A stretch of DNA of 13,682 nt from JBDTGE01 sp050742975. Lineage in GTDB: Bacteria; Actinomycetota; Actinomycetes; Mycobacteriales; Jatrophihabitantaceae. Position 1 is the first letter of the stretch. Each line of letters starts with the position of its first letter. Where the stretch lies: NCBI GenBank assembly GCA_050742975.1, contig JBOGDQ010000178.1:1-13682 (forward strand), given 5' to 3'. The position numbers and the translations under genes are program-made. Below the pieces are notes generated by a model that saw only the letters and a program-made list of their open reading frames with translations, was not told the origin of the DNA and did not search any database. Positions 5,770 to 12,550 of this stretch are shown here, one piece after another.

Positions 5770-7239
5770 TCAGTTAGTGACGAGTCCGCTCACCGGTGCG
5801 CTGGTCTGTGGGCCGTGCCGATCGTTGTCGGCCGGTGCCGATGCGGGCAGGGCGATCGTCTCGGCTGGAGGGGCGGTGATGGTGATCCAGCCCGGGTTGC
5901 GGTAGAGGGCGGGCCAGTCGGTGACCGGGCCGGGGGCGGCGAGGTGGAAGCCTTGGGCTGCTTGGGCCCCCATCACGGTCGCGGCGTGCAGCTCCCGGGC
6001 GGTTTCGATGCCTTCGGCGATGACGGTGGCGCCGATGTCGCCGGCGAAGCTGGTGACGGCCTTGACCAGGGCGCGTTTGCCGGGGTCGGCGTCGATGCCG
6101 GCGATCAAACCCCGGTCGAGTTTGATGTAGTCCGGGCGTAGCGCCAGGATGTGCCGGAACGAGGCGTAGCCGGCGCCGGCGTCATCGATGGCCAGCAGCA
6201 CCCCGCGGCGCCGCAACGATCCGGTGCATTCGATCAGGTGCTGGTAGTCCTCGACGCGCACGTGTTCGGTGATTTCCACGACCAGCCGGGCCGGGTCCCA
6301 CCCCGAGGCGTCGATCAGCTCAGCCAGCCCGCCGCGCAGCAGGGTGGCCGGGGAGATGTTCACCGCCAGATACAGCTCGCAGGGCAGCGTCGCGGCGGCG
6401 CTGTCCAGGCCTTGCCCGATCGCGGCCAGTTCCAGCTCGGCGCCCAGCCCGGCGCCGACGGCAGCGCTGAACCACTGCTCCGGGCTCAGCACCGGGTCGG
6501 TGGCCGGGAAACGGGTCAGCGCCTCGGCGCCGACGGCCAGCCCGGAGGTGGTGTCGATGACCGGCTGGAACACGATCCGCAGCGAGCGCTGCTCGATCAC
6601 GCACCGGACCTGCTCGTGCAGCCGCTGGGTGTGTCGTCGTTCGGGCAGCCCGTCCAGCCCGCGCAGCGCGCCGGCGAAGCCGATGACCTTGCCGTGCCCG
6701 TCGCACTGGGCCAGGCCACTGCTGCGGAACTCACGCAGCTCACCGTTGTTCGCGACAAAGGTAAACGTCTCATCCGTCCAGCCGCAGCCGCTCAGCGCAC
6801 AGGCCCGCAGCAGCTGCCGCAGCCGCGGCTTGTCAACATCGGCGACGATCGCCACCGCCGATTTGCCGAGCAGCTCCCCGGGCCGGTACCCGAGATAGTC
6901 GCTCACGCTGGGCGCCAGGTACACGAACCGCTCCCCGCGGGTCTCCCACAGCATCTCCTGACACGACGCGGCGATCGCGCTCAACCGCCGGTTCGCCCGC
7001 GCCTGCCGCACCCGTTCAGCGGCCCGCCAGTGCCGCCAGAACACCAACCAGGCCACAATCCGCAGCACCGCCAGCAGCAACGAGACCAGCACCACCACCG
7101 CACCGGCACCGGCACCGGGCAGGCCGGCCCGGTGATGCTCGGACAGCATCAGCAGCAGCGCGAACGGAAACGACAGCACACCGACCAGACACCAGCCGGC
7201 CAGCGTGCTGCGGGACCCGAACACGTGCACCCTTTCCAT
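5770..7239 (-). CDS. Membrane PAS-EAL protein, candidate cyclic-di-GMP phosphodiesterase
   Basis: A 489-aa protein. Two N-terminal membrane helices (about 13-34 and 43-67) are followed by a PAS domain (about 87-197: CQEMLWETRGERFVYLAPSV, DYLGYRPGELLGKS, GWTDETFTFV) and a full EAL domain (about 210-445). Catalytic positions are present: EALTRF (239-244), N in VNISP (294), E in VEITEH (322), DD in IDDAGAGYASF (352-353), K in IKLDRG (373), E in AEGIET (409) and QGF (429). It therefore should hydrolyse cyclic-di-GMP, with the PAS domain sensing an unknown cue. There is no GGDEF domain. ATG 7239 is used; GTG 7224 has a better-placed GGAAAGG (7231-7237) and may be the true start. The frame stays open upstream to 7533. 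A 41-residue Pro/Ala tail follows the EAL domain. Confidence 0.88.
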   Translation of the reverse strand: MERVHVFGSRSTLAGWCLVGVLSFPFALLLMLSEHHRAGLPGAGAGAVVVLVSLLLAVLRIVAWLVFWRHWRAAERVRQARANRRLSAIAASCQEMLWETRGERFVYLAPSVSDYLGYRPGELLGKSAVAIVADVDKPRLRQLLRACALSGCGWTDETFTFVANNGELREFRSSGLAQCDGHGKVIGFAGALRGLDGLPERRHTQRLHEQVRCVIEQRSLRIVFQPVIDTTSGLAVGAEALTRFPATDPVLSPEQWFSAAVGAGLGAELELAAIGQGLDSAAATLPCELYLAVNISPATLLRGGLAELIDASGWDPARLVVEITEHVRVEDYQHLIECTGSLRRRGVLLAIDDAGAGYASFRHILALRPDYIKLDRGLIAGIDADPGKRALVKAVTSFAGDIGATVIAEGIETARELHAATVMGAQAAQGFHLAAPGPVTDWPALYRNPGWITITAPPAETIALPASAPADNDRHGPQTSAPVSGLVTN

Positions 7240-7533
7240 CAGGCCTGGACCGGCCGGCGAACATACCTCACATAATGATCGACAGCACGCGGCCGAACTT
7301 GAGCTACCGCTACCCGCCGCGGCCTCGTCCGGGACGCCCGGCGGGCGGCCTGCGTGTGATGCTGCCACCTGACTTGGCCCCAGTTGGGCCGTCGTGAGGC
7401 CGGTAGGGTGCGCGAGTTCGTCGGCCGCCACGCCGGCCCATATGTCGGCTCGATCCGGACCTTCACCCGTCCCGATGATCCGCTGCAAGGTCGCCCGACT
7501 GATGCCACGCACCGACCGCTGTGGGCGGATCCG
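7240..7533 (-). other. Open upstream extension with HTH-like segment, remnant or leader
   Basis: The 447-bp gap between the EAL gene and the cupredoxin gene contains, in frame with EAL and bounded by a TAG at 7534-7536, a segment reading RIRPQRSVRGISRATLQRII followed by GTGEGPDRADIWAGVAADE. This looks like the recognition part of an XRE- or resolvase-type helix-turn-helix. No ribosome binding site or start was found, and the following residues are low-complexity. It is either a remnant of a lost DNA-binding protein or chance coding. The remainder of the gap holds the palindrome at 7541-7554. Confidence 0.25.
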
Positions 7534-7540
7534 CTACCAC

Positions 7541-7554
7541 CTGGCACGTGCCAG
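7541..7554. promoter_or_regulatory. Perfect 14-bp palindrome, candidate operator
   Basis: CTGGCACGTGCCAG is a perfect palindrome centred on CACGTG. It lies in the divergent gap, 132 bp upstream of the cupredoxin start and about 300 bp upstream of the EAL start. Such symmetry suits a dimeric regulator. No promoter hexamers could be assigned confidently next to it. Confidence 0.45.
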
Positions 7555-7686
7555 TGCTGCTCACATCGTTCGATAGGTGGCCAGCTGGGCGCGCCTGCGA
7601 GGCCGGACAGCAAACCGGAATGCCAGTGGCTCCGAATTACCCCCAATGTCGATCGTTGGTATTGCCGTAGGTAGGAGGAGATCACG

Positions 7687-8145
7687 ATGCGCAAGGTTCT
7701 CGGGACGATCGCAGCGCTGGCCACCCTCGCCATAGGCGTGTCCGCGTGCGGTAGCTCCGGCAATGGCGCGGGCTCCGGCGGGCAGTCCCCGCCGACGGTC
7801 GCACCGTCGACGAGCAGGAGCTCGATGAGCACCATGCCCACCGGCACCGGGTCCACCACAGCCGCGCCGTCCGGCGACAAGAGCAGTATGCCGGCCGCGA
7901 GTGCCATTATCACGATAAAGAACTTCGACTACGACGTCTCCGGCCCGGTCCACGCCGGCGAGAAGGTCACCGTAAAGAACAACGACGATGTCAATCACAC
8001 GGTCACCGCAGACTCCGGCAACGCGTTCAACGTCAACGTGCCATCCGGCGGCTCCGCGACGTTCACCTCACCGTCGAAGCCCGGCACGTACAAGTTCCAC
8101 TGCAACTACCACGCGAACATGCACGGCACGCTGGTCGTCAAGTGA
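7687..8145 (+). CDS. Cupredoxin-domain lipoprotein (blue copper type)
   Basis: A 152-aa exported lipoprotein. The signal peptide MRKVLGTIAALATLAIGVSAC has a lipobox (GVSAC, lipidated Cys21), then a Ser/Thr/Gly/Pro-rich stalk to about residue 70, and a plastocyanin/azurin-like domain at about 73-152. The four type-1 copper ligands are present: His104 (VNHTVT), then Cys139, His142 and Met145 in FHCNYHANMHGTL. It probably carries electrons or binds copper at the outer face of the membrane; the redox partner is unknown. The start is supported by GTAGGAGGAG at 7671-7680. Its stop overlaps the next gene start by GTGA, so the two are coupled. Alternative role: copper storage or resistance. Confidence 0.9.
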   Translation: MRKVLGTIAALATLAIGVSACGSSGNGAGSGGQSPPTVAPSTSRSSMSTMPTGTGSTTAAPSGDKSSMPAASAIITIKNFDYDVSGPVHAGEKVTVKNNDDVNHTVTADSGNAFNVNVPSGGSATFTSPSKPGTYKFHCNYHANMHGTLVVK

Positions 8146-8594
8146 GCCGGGCCGTCGCGATCGCCTGGCTGGTGCGTCTGCTGACGGCCGCCGGCCTCGG
8201 CGTCGACGCAGGGATCCACGTCTACCTCGCCCCGACCCAGCCGCCGGGCGGGGACATCAGCCAGATCGACCTGTTCTACTTCGAGGGCGCGGTGTCGAGC
8301 CTGGCCGCGCTGCTGGTACTCGCCACGGCCGCGCGGCTGGTCTACGCGTTCGCGTTCCTGGTTGCGGCGAGCGCGCTCGGCGCGGTCGTGCTCTACCGCT
8401 ACGCCGATGTCGGCACGCTCGGCCCGCTGCCGAACATGTACGAGCCGTTCTGGTACTCCAGCAAGACCGCGACCGCCATCGCCGAAGCGATCGCCGCGGC
8501 CGCAGCCGCGGCTGGCACATTGCTGCCGCGGCACAGCCACCCGATCTGGGCCGCGCACCTTAGCCCAGACCGCGCCTCGATCGCACCTCACTAG
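8142..8594 (+). CDS. Four-helix integral membrane protein coupled to the cupredoxin gene
   Basis: A 150-aa hydrophobic protein that starts at GTG 8142, overlapping the cupredoxin stop (GTGA). Four membrane segments can be seen: about 5-27 (AIAWLVRLLTAAGLGVDAGI), 48-65 (AVSSLAALLVLATAARLV), 67-86 (YAFAFLVAASALGAVVLYRY) and 108-128 (TATAIAEAIAAAAAAAGTLL). A conserved-looking loop LGPLPNMYEPFWYSSK precedes the last helix. I recall similar small membrane proteins next to cupredoxin genes in Actinobacteria but cannot name a family. It probably serves with the cupredoxin in the membrane. The C-terminal 20 residues are hydrophilic. A terminator hairpin lies 12 bp after its stop. Confidence 0.8.
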   Translation: MSRAVAIAWLVRLLTAAGLGVDAGIHVYLAPTQPPGGDISQIDLFYFEGAVSSLAALLVLATAARLVYAFAFLVAASALGAVVLYRYADVGTLGPLPNMYEPFWYSSKTATAIAEAIAAAAAAAGTLLPRHSHPIWAAHLSPDRASIAPH

Positions 8595-8605
8595 AGGGGC
8601 CAAGG

Positions 8606-8624
8606 CCGGCGGAGCCGGGTTTTT
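8606..8624 (+). terminator. Intrinsic terminator after the cupredoxin operon
   Basis: CCGGC-GGA-GCCGG forms a 5-bp GC-only stem with a 3-nt loop, followed by G and five T (8620-8624). It lies 12 bp past the stop of the membrane protein. The stem is short, but position and T-run fit termination of this operon. Confidence 0.6.
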
Positions 8625-8750
8625 GAGTCAAGTTCGTGTGCTGGTGGGTCAGGTTCGGGTCATGCGGCCAGGCCGGCTTCGGTGGTGAGGGTGTCGATCG
8701 CGTTCTGGACGCAACTGCGGTGGCTGCAAGGCGTAGCGGGCGGGGTGTGT
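8625..8750. other. Gap with mobile-element debris
   Basis: No intact gene. A minus-strand frame ending near 8660 reads CSHRSCVQNAIDTLTTEAGL and stop, which looks like a protein C-terminus but has no clear body upstream. Two partially matching copies of GTCARGTTCGKGT (8627 and 8648) lie here. It is probably the worn end of the mobile element whose integrase follows. Confidence 0.35.
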
Positions 8751-9249
8751 GCTGGTCGGCACTGCGCCTGACCGGGCGTCCCGGTCGAGGAATTGACCGA
8801 GTTGACCCATCCCAGCCTGGTGCAATACCGGGTGCCGGACACCGGCGAACTCGTGTCGCTGCTGCATATCGCCCGTCCAAGACCGACGCCGAACGGCCGC
8901 TCGTGGTCTGCCCGGAACCGGCCGACGTGCTCAGCGCCATCATCTGCCGGGTCCGTTACGAGGCCGGGGCGGTCCCGCCGGTGGCCGCCTACGACTATCA
9001 CGAACGGATCTTCAACCCACCGCTGCCGATCCTGTTCCAACGTCCGGTCGGCACCGAGCACCGTGCGATCGGCGCCCCCGCGATCCGGCGCCTGCTCGAC
9101 GATGCGCTGGCCGGTACCGGGCTCACCGACACCGGCGGGCAGCCGCTGCGGTTCGTCCCCCACGACTTCCGGAGAATCTTTTTTGACCGACGCGATCATG
9201 AACGGGATGCCGCCGCACATCGCGCAACTGGTCGTCGGGCACCGCGACC
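8751..9249 (+). pseudogene. Tyrosine recombinase (site-specific integrase) remnant, multiply frameshifted
   Basis: Spliced across frames the product reads SALRLTG / VPVEELTELTHPSLVQYRVP / IA(P)SKTDAERPLVVCPEPADV ... PLRFVPHDFRRIF / LTDAIMNGMPPHIAQLVVGH. This is the catalytic domain of an actinobacterial tyrosine integrase: the HxxR box (HDFR) and the GHRD box are visible. Three single-base indels break it: an extra G in 8774-8776, a missing C in 8872-8874 and an extra T in 9179-9184. The N-terminal arm and DNA-binding part, the first catalytic Arg region, and everything after GHRDLN, including the nucleophilic Tyr, are absent. The protein ends abruptly where the next HTH gene begins. It cannot be active. 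Confidence 0.78.
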
Positions 9250-9252
9250 TCA

Positions 9253-9480
9253 ATGGCTGTTGTCACGACGGGTGCCCGGCTTACTGGTGCTGCGCGAGGC
9301 GGGCGTGCTGGTGAGTTGAAGCGTCGGTACGGCAAGGGAGAGCGCATCCGCGCGCTCGCTGACTCGGATAACTGTTCCTACGGCTTTGTGCACCAGGTAC
9401 TGACCGACTCGGGGTGTCACGCTGCGCAGGTGCGGTGGCGGACACCCGCTCGAGGTCGGGCGCCGGCAGGGGGACTGTAA
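9253..9480 (+). pseudogene. Small helix-turn-helix protein, frameshifted
   Basis: Begins MAVVTTGARLTGAARG, followed by ELKRRYGKGERIRALADSDN and SYGFVHQVLTDSG. This matches the 60-80 aa helix-turn-helix proteins common in Actinobacteria (..RYE.GESIRALAE..GRSYGFVHR.L.E.GV.LR.RGG). After TDSG the expected VTLRRCGGG is found only one frame over: an extra G in the run 9411-9414 shifts the frame, so the written protein ends with an unrelated tail. The upstream region shows no ribosome binding site, because the ATG abuts the truncated integrase. Likely not functional unless the indel is a sequence error. Role in relatives: probable DNA-binding regulator. Confidence 0.65.
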
Positions 9481-9650
9481 GGTGACCCGTTCGCTGTGCC
9501 GCAGAGCCGCGGTCGGTGGGATCGCGGTCAGTCTCGGGCGCTGCTCGCGGGACAGGCCGTGGATGGGATTGAAGAGCGGCCGGTGATACTGACGGGGTCC
9601 GGCTCCGTAACGTTGTATTCCGTGCTCGTTGAACACCGTTCGCAGTGGCA

Positions 9651-9657
9651 AGGAGGG
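9651..9657 (+). promoter_or_regulatory. Ribosome binding site of the kinase gene
   Basis: AGGAGGG lies 10 bases before GTG 9668 and sets the kinase start there, although the frame is open from 9629. The 170-bp stretch before it (9481-9650) has no recognised gene or clear promoter. Confidence 0.6.
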
Positions 9658-9667
9658 AGCGCACGCC

Positions 9668-10853
9668 GTGGCCGATGAGCAGCCGGGGCCGCTGGACGCC
9701 CTCGCGACCGGTGCGCTGCTCGCCGGCCGGTATCGGTTGCGCGAACGGGTTGGGCGTGGCGGCGTGGCCGATGTGTTCGCGGCCGAAGATGAGGTGCTGC
9801 GCCGGCCGGTTGCGGTAAAGGTGTTCCGGAGCGATGCAGGTACTGGCGAGGATCCACGTCGCCTCCAGGCCGAAGCGCGCACCCTGGCCGCGTTGCGCCA
9901 TCCCGGTCTGGTGATGGTCCTGGACGCCGGAGCAGCGCCCGAACGCGCCGGGGAACTTGCGGCTCCCTACATCGTCATGGAGTTGATCACGGGACCGACG
10001 CTGAGCCAACGCCTCACGAAGGGGCCGCTCAGCGCGCTACACACCGCGGTCCTGGGTGCCGATCTTGGGACGGCGCTGGCCTACGTCCACGCCCAAGGCA
10101 TCGTGCACCGCGACGTCAAACCGGCCAACGTCCTGTTCGACACGCCGACCGCCGCCGAGTCCCCGTTCGCGGCGCGACTGACCGAGTTCGGGATCGCTCG
10201 CCTGGTGGACTCCACCCGTCTCACGATGCATGGCATGACCGTCGGCACCGCCAACTACCTCAGCCCAGAACAGGCCCGCAGCAGCGACGTCACCGCAGCC
10301 AGCGACGTCTACTCGCTGGCCCTCGTGCTGATCGAGTGCCTGAGCGGCCGGCTCGCCTACCCCGGTGGGGGTCGAAGCCGCGCTGGCCCGGCTGCATCGC
10401 CCGCCGGTCATCCCGACCGGGCATGGACCGGACTGGACCGCGCTGTTGACCATGATGATCGCCGCCGACCCGGCCGCACGCCCGAGCGCCGCCCAGGTCG
10501 CGGCAACACTGCGCCCGCTCGCCCGCACACATGCCGCGGCGACGGTGACCGCGCGTCCGCTCGCACCGACGGAGCTACTCGAACCTGCTCCCGGCCCGCC
10601 GAACTCGACGATGCTGCTCGCACCGCCCCCAGCGCCGGAGGCTGCCGCTAGCGGCCCGGCCCGGCGATGGTGGGCCGCGCGGCGGTGGCCGTACTACGCC
10701 GCCGCGCTGATCGCCGCGGCCCTTGTCGCGGTGCTTATCTCGGTTCTTGTCGGCTCCCATCAGCCCACCCGCACCGGACCCGCACCGGCCTATCCAAGCG
10801 CTCCCGGGCAACTGGGCCGCGACCTGCACACGCTCGAAGGGAGGATCGGGTGA
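9668..10853 (+). pseudogene. Ser/Thr protein kinase (PknB-like, single membrane helix), frameshifted and with EFG for DFG
   Basis: A Hanks-type kinase of about 395 aa if the frame is repaired. Residues from GTG 9668: glycine loop GRGGVADV (29-36), Lys51 in VAVKVF, catalytic loop HRDVKPANVLF (147-157), EFG in place of DFG (173-175), GTANYLSPEQ (193-202), ASDVYSLALVL (211-221). At 10367-10371 a run of five G shifts the frame; with four G the product continues VEAALARLHRPPVIP, PDWTALLTMMIAADPAARPS, a Pro-rich linker, a membrane helix (YYAAALIAAALVAVLISVLV) and a 30-residue outer tail. As written, frame one ends at 10651 with an artificial tail. The stop overlaps the lipoprotein start (GTGA). The missing DFG aspartate, the magnesium ligand, suggests weak or no activity, unlike the otherwise standard motifs. 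Confidence 0.82.
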
Positions 10854-11311
10854 GCACGGGCAGCTGCGTTCGTCGAACCGCGCTCGCCTCGGCGAGCTTG
10901 ATCTTCCTGTCGGCGTGCGCCAATAGCAACAGCGGCGCCACTGCGCCGATCGCTGCGGCGACCCAGCTCCAGCTGCGCCACGATATGCAGACCCTAGCCA
11001 GCGCCGCCGCCGCGCGTAACCTCACGGCGGCTCAAAGCGCTCTGTCCACGTTGAACACCGACCTCGCCGCCGCCCGAGCCGCCGGTGATCTCACCGATAC
11101 GAAACTGTCCCAGATCCGCGCCGCCGCATTCGCCGTCCAGGCCGATCTCGCAGCCTTGCAGCCCACCCCCCGCGTCACCGTCAGCATCAGCCCGACGCCG
11201 ACGCCGACGCCGACTGCGCCGAGGACTGTGCCGACGCCTGCGCCCCGGCCGGGCAAGAGCCAGCACGGTCACGGAGGTCACGGCGGTGGCAACGGCGGTG
11301 GCGGGGACTGA
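10850..11311 (+). CDS. Putative lipoprotein with helical domain and Thr-Pro / Gly-His tail
   Basis: A 153-aa protein starting at GTG 10850, overlapping the kinase stop by GTGA. The signal peptide CVRRTALASASLIFLSAC ends in a lipobox (LSAC, Cys23). Residues about 40-105 are a helical, Ala-rich region (QLQLRHDMQTLASAAAARNL, AALSTLNTDLAAARA-type pattern, QIRAAAFAVQADLAAL). Then come TPTPTPT repeats and a tail HGHGGHGGGNGGGGD. I recall similar small lipoproteins following kinases in Actinobacteria and would infer an outer-face partner of the kinase, but no named family is assigned. The His-rich tail could bind metal. The start is chosen for coupling; the frame is open upstream inside the kinase. 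Confidence 0.75.
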   Translation: MSTGSCVRRTALASASLIFLSACANSNSGATAPIAAATQLQLRHDMQTLASAAAARNLTAAQSALSTLNTDLAAARAAGDLTDTKLSQIRAAAFAVQADLAALQPTPRVTVSISPTPTPTPTAPRTVPTPAPRPGKSQHGHGGHGGGNGGGGD

Positions 11312-11414
11312 CCCCCCGTCCGAGCCCCACGGGCCGCGCTCCGGGATGAACCACATCGTGACCGGATGGGCGGGACCGGTCGAGCGGTGCCACCGATCCG
11401 CCGACGCCCCTCAC

Positions 11415-11461
11415 GGGCAGGTTCGGTTCAGGCGACCCTTCGGTCGCCTCGGAGCCTGCCC
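11415..11461. terminator. Nested hairpin in the gap between lipoprotein and SRPBCC genes
   Basis: Outer arms GGGCAGG (11415-11421) and CCTGCCC (11455-11461) enclose inner arms AGGCGACC (11430-11437) and GGTCGCCT (11442-11449) with a CTTC loop, separated by internal loops of 8 and 5 nt. No T-run follows. It lies 103 bp after the lipoprotein stop and 100 bp before ATG 11562. It is either a T-less terminator or a structured leader of the downstream gene. Confidence 0.55.
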
Positions 11462-11561
11462 ACCGCCGCACGACACCGCCCTGATCCAGGCAAAGGAGAA
11501 AGACGTCCACGACCGGATGACTCAGGCCGCGGCAGCACACGATGTGGCGCATGCTGACGGG

Positions 11562-12134
11562 ATGAGCCGTATCGCACTGCTCGCCGCCGCCGGGACAGGT
11601 GTCGGCACCTACCTGGGGCTGGTCACCGGGGCGGTCCCGATCGATCTGGGTATCGGCCGTCGAATCCGCCCGCTGGGTCCGTTCGGTGTCGACATCGACG
11701 CCCCGCCCGAAACCGTGTTCGACGTGCTGTCGCAGCCGTATCTTGGGCGCCAGACCCGGGCGGTCGCCGAGAAGATCCGCGTCCTGGAACGAGGCAGTGA
11801 CATGGTGCTGGCCGCCCATCGCACTCCGCTACGCGCTCGCCTGGTGGCCACCACAGTGGAGACGGTCCGCTTCACCCGACCGGACCGGGTGGACTTCCGG
11901 CTGACCCGTGGCCCGGTCCCCCACGTCGTCGAACAGTTCCGGCTCACCGCCAGCGGTATCCATACCCGCCTGGACTACACCGGCGAGCTCGGGACCGACC
12001 TGTGGGCGTTCGGGCAATGCTGGGGCGACCTGGTCGCCGCACCGTGGGAACGCGCCGTGAAAGCCACGTTCGCCGCGGTCAAAGCCGAAGCCGAGCGCCG
12101 CACGTCGACTGACATTCGCCGCACCCCGAAGTGA
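11562..12134 (+). CDS. SRPBCC (START/Bet v1-fold) family protein
   Basis: A 190-aa protein. The N-terminus SRIALLAAAGTGVGTYLGLV is hydrophobic, a possible membrane anchor, followed by PIDLGIGRRIRPLGP and an SRPBCC-type fold: DIDAPPETVFDVLSQPYLGR (the first strand and helix typical of polyketide cyclase/dehydrase-like proteins), RVLERGSDMVLAAH, FRLTRGPVPHVVEQFRL, THRLDYTGELG-like strand (IHTRLDYTGELGTDLW) and a C-terminal helix. These proteins have a hydrophobic ligand pocket; the ligand is unknown. ATG 11562 is chosen by family-like N-terminus; ATG 11517 and GTG 11544 are in-frame alternatives, with AAAGGAG at 11492-11498 too far from either to decide. Probably a separate transcription unit from the lipoprotein. 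Confidence 0.75.
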   Translation: MSRIALLAAAGTGVGTYLGLVTGAVPIDLGIGRRIRPLGPFGVDIDAPPETVFDVLSQPYLGRQTRAVAEKIRVLERGSDMVLAAHRTPLRARLVATTVETVRFTRPDRVDFRLTRGPVPHVVEQFRLTASGIHTRLDYTGELGTDLWAFGQCWGDLVAAPWERAVKATFAAVKAEAERRTSTDIRRTPK

Positions 12135-12286
12135 GCGTGAGCCGATCCCGGAGCCCCGCGCGGATCTCGATGTATGAACGAACGGCCGGCGTGCGCCCCA
12201 CCCACCGCATCGTTGCTGGTCGTGATCGTTTGCAATGCTTGCACCGTTGCTGCTTGACGAACATCCGGACGCAAGTCAGAGCGGGC

Positions 12287-12377
12287 GCGTTCGGCGATGG
12301 CCGCGTTCGGCGTGATCGCGTCCGGCGTGATCGCGTTCGGCGTGGTCGCGTTCGGCGTGGTCGCGTTCGGCGTGGTC
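12287..12377. repeat. 15-bp tandem repeat array, six units
   Basis: Units: GCGTTCGGCGATGGCC (16 bp), GCGTTCGGCGTGATC, GCGTCCGGCGTGATC, then three identical GCGTTCGGCGTGGTC. A seventh partial unit begins GCGTACG. The multiple of three keeps several frames open. On the plus strand from ATG 12297 it reads MAAFGVIASGVIAFGVVAFG and FGVVAYAQMAP, a hydrophobic pentapeptide repeat of the kind seen in some membrane-associated small proteins; on the minus strand it reads TTPNA repeats. No ribosome binding site marks either, so coding status is open. Confidence 0.85.
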
Positions 12378-12511
12378 GCGTACGCCCAGATGGCTCCGTC
12401 CGCGGGGTCAGCAGACGTCGGCGACCCGCGATCGAACGCCCGCACGGCACGCGAGCAGTGTGCGATGACGGTTCATGTCGCTGGCGCCGGTCGTCAAGGC
12501 GCGTTACGTAA
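12297..12511 (+). other. Possible small repeat protein FGVVA, doubtful
   Basis: The frame from ATG 12297 gives about 30 residues of hydrophobic FGVVA repeats, then a hydrophilic stretch (APSAGSADVGDPRSNARTAR) and runs on antisense to the sialidase gene to 12920, which cannot be real over that length. If translated, the true product would be short. A frame of the same repeat reading RVRRG is also open. No start signal is evident. Treat as a repeat with unclear coding status. Confidence 0.2.
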
Positions 12512-12524
12512 GTCAGGTCGTGGG

Positions 12525-12550
12525 GGCTCGAGCGCCTTCGGACTCGAGCC
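12525..12550 (-). terminator. Hairpin directly after the sialidase-like stop
   Basis: GGCTCGAG (12525-12532) and CTCGAGCC (12543-12550) form a perfect 8-bp stem with a 10-nt loop containing CCTTCGG, starting one base beyond the TAA at 12551-12553 on the minus strand. There is no T-run, as is common for GC-rich Actinobacteria. It most likely ends the sialidase-like transcript and could serve the opposite strand too. Confidence 0.6.

Noticed and set aside
6151..7275. 374-codon plus-strand open frame
   Set aside because: Antisense to the PAS-EAL gene, low-complexity Gln/Gly/Pro/Arg composition and no motifs.
11085..11561. Upstream extension of the SRPBCC frame
   Set aside because: It overlaps the lipoprotein gene in another frame and is Arg/Pro-rich without homology-like sequence; the family-like protein begins near 11562.
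12297..12377. CRISPR-like array
   Set aside because: The units are contiguous 15-bp repeats without spacers, so it is a simple tandem repeat.
11975..12445. Minus-strand frame with TTPNA repeats as a surface protein
   Set aside because: It runs antisense through the SRPBCC gene, lacks a signal peptide and has no start signal; the repeat unit length alone keeps the frame open.
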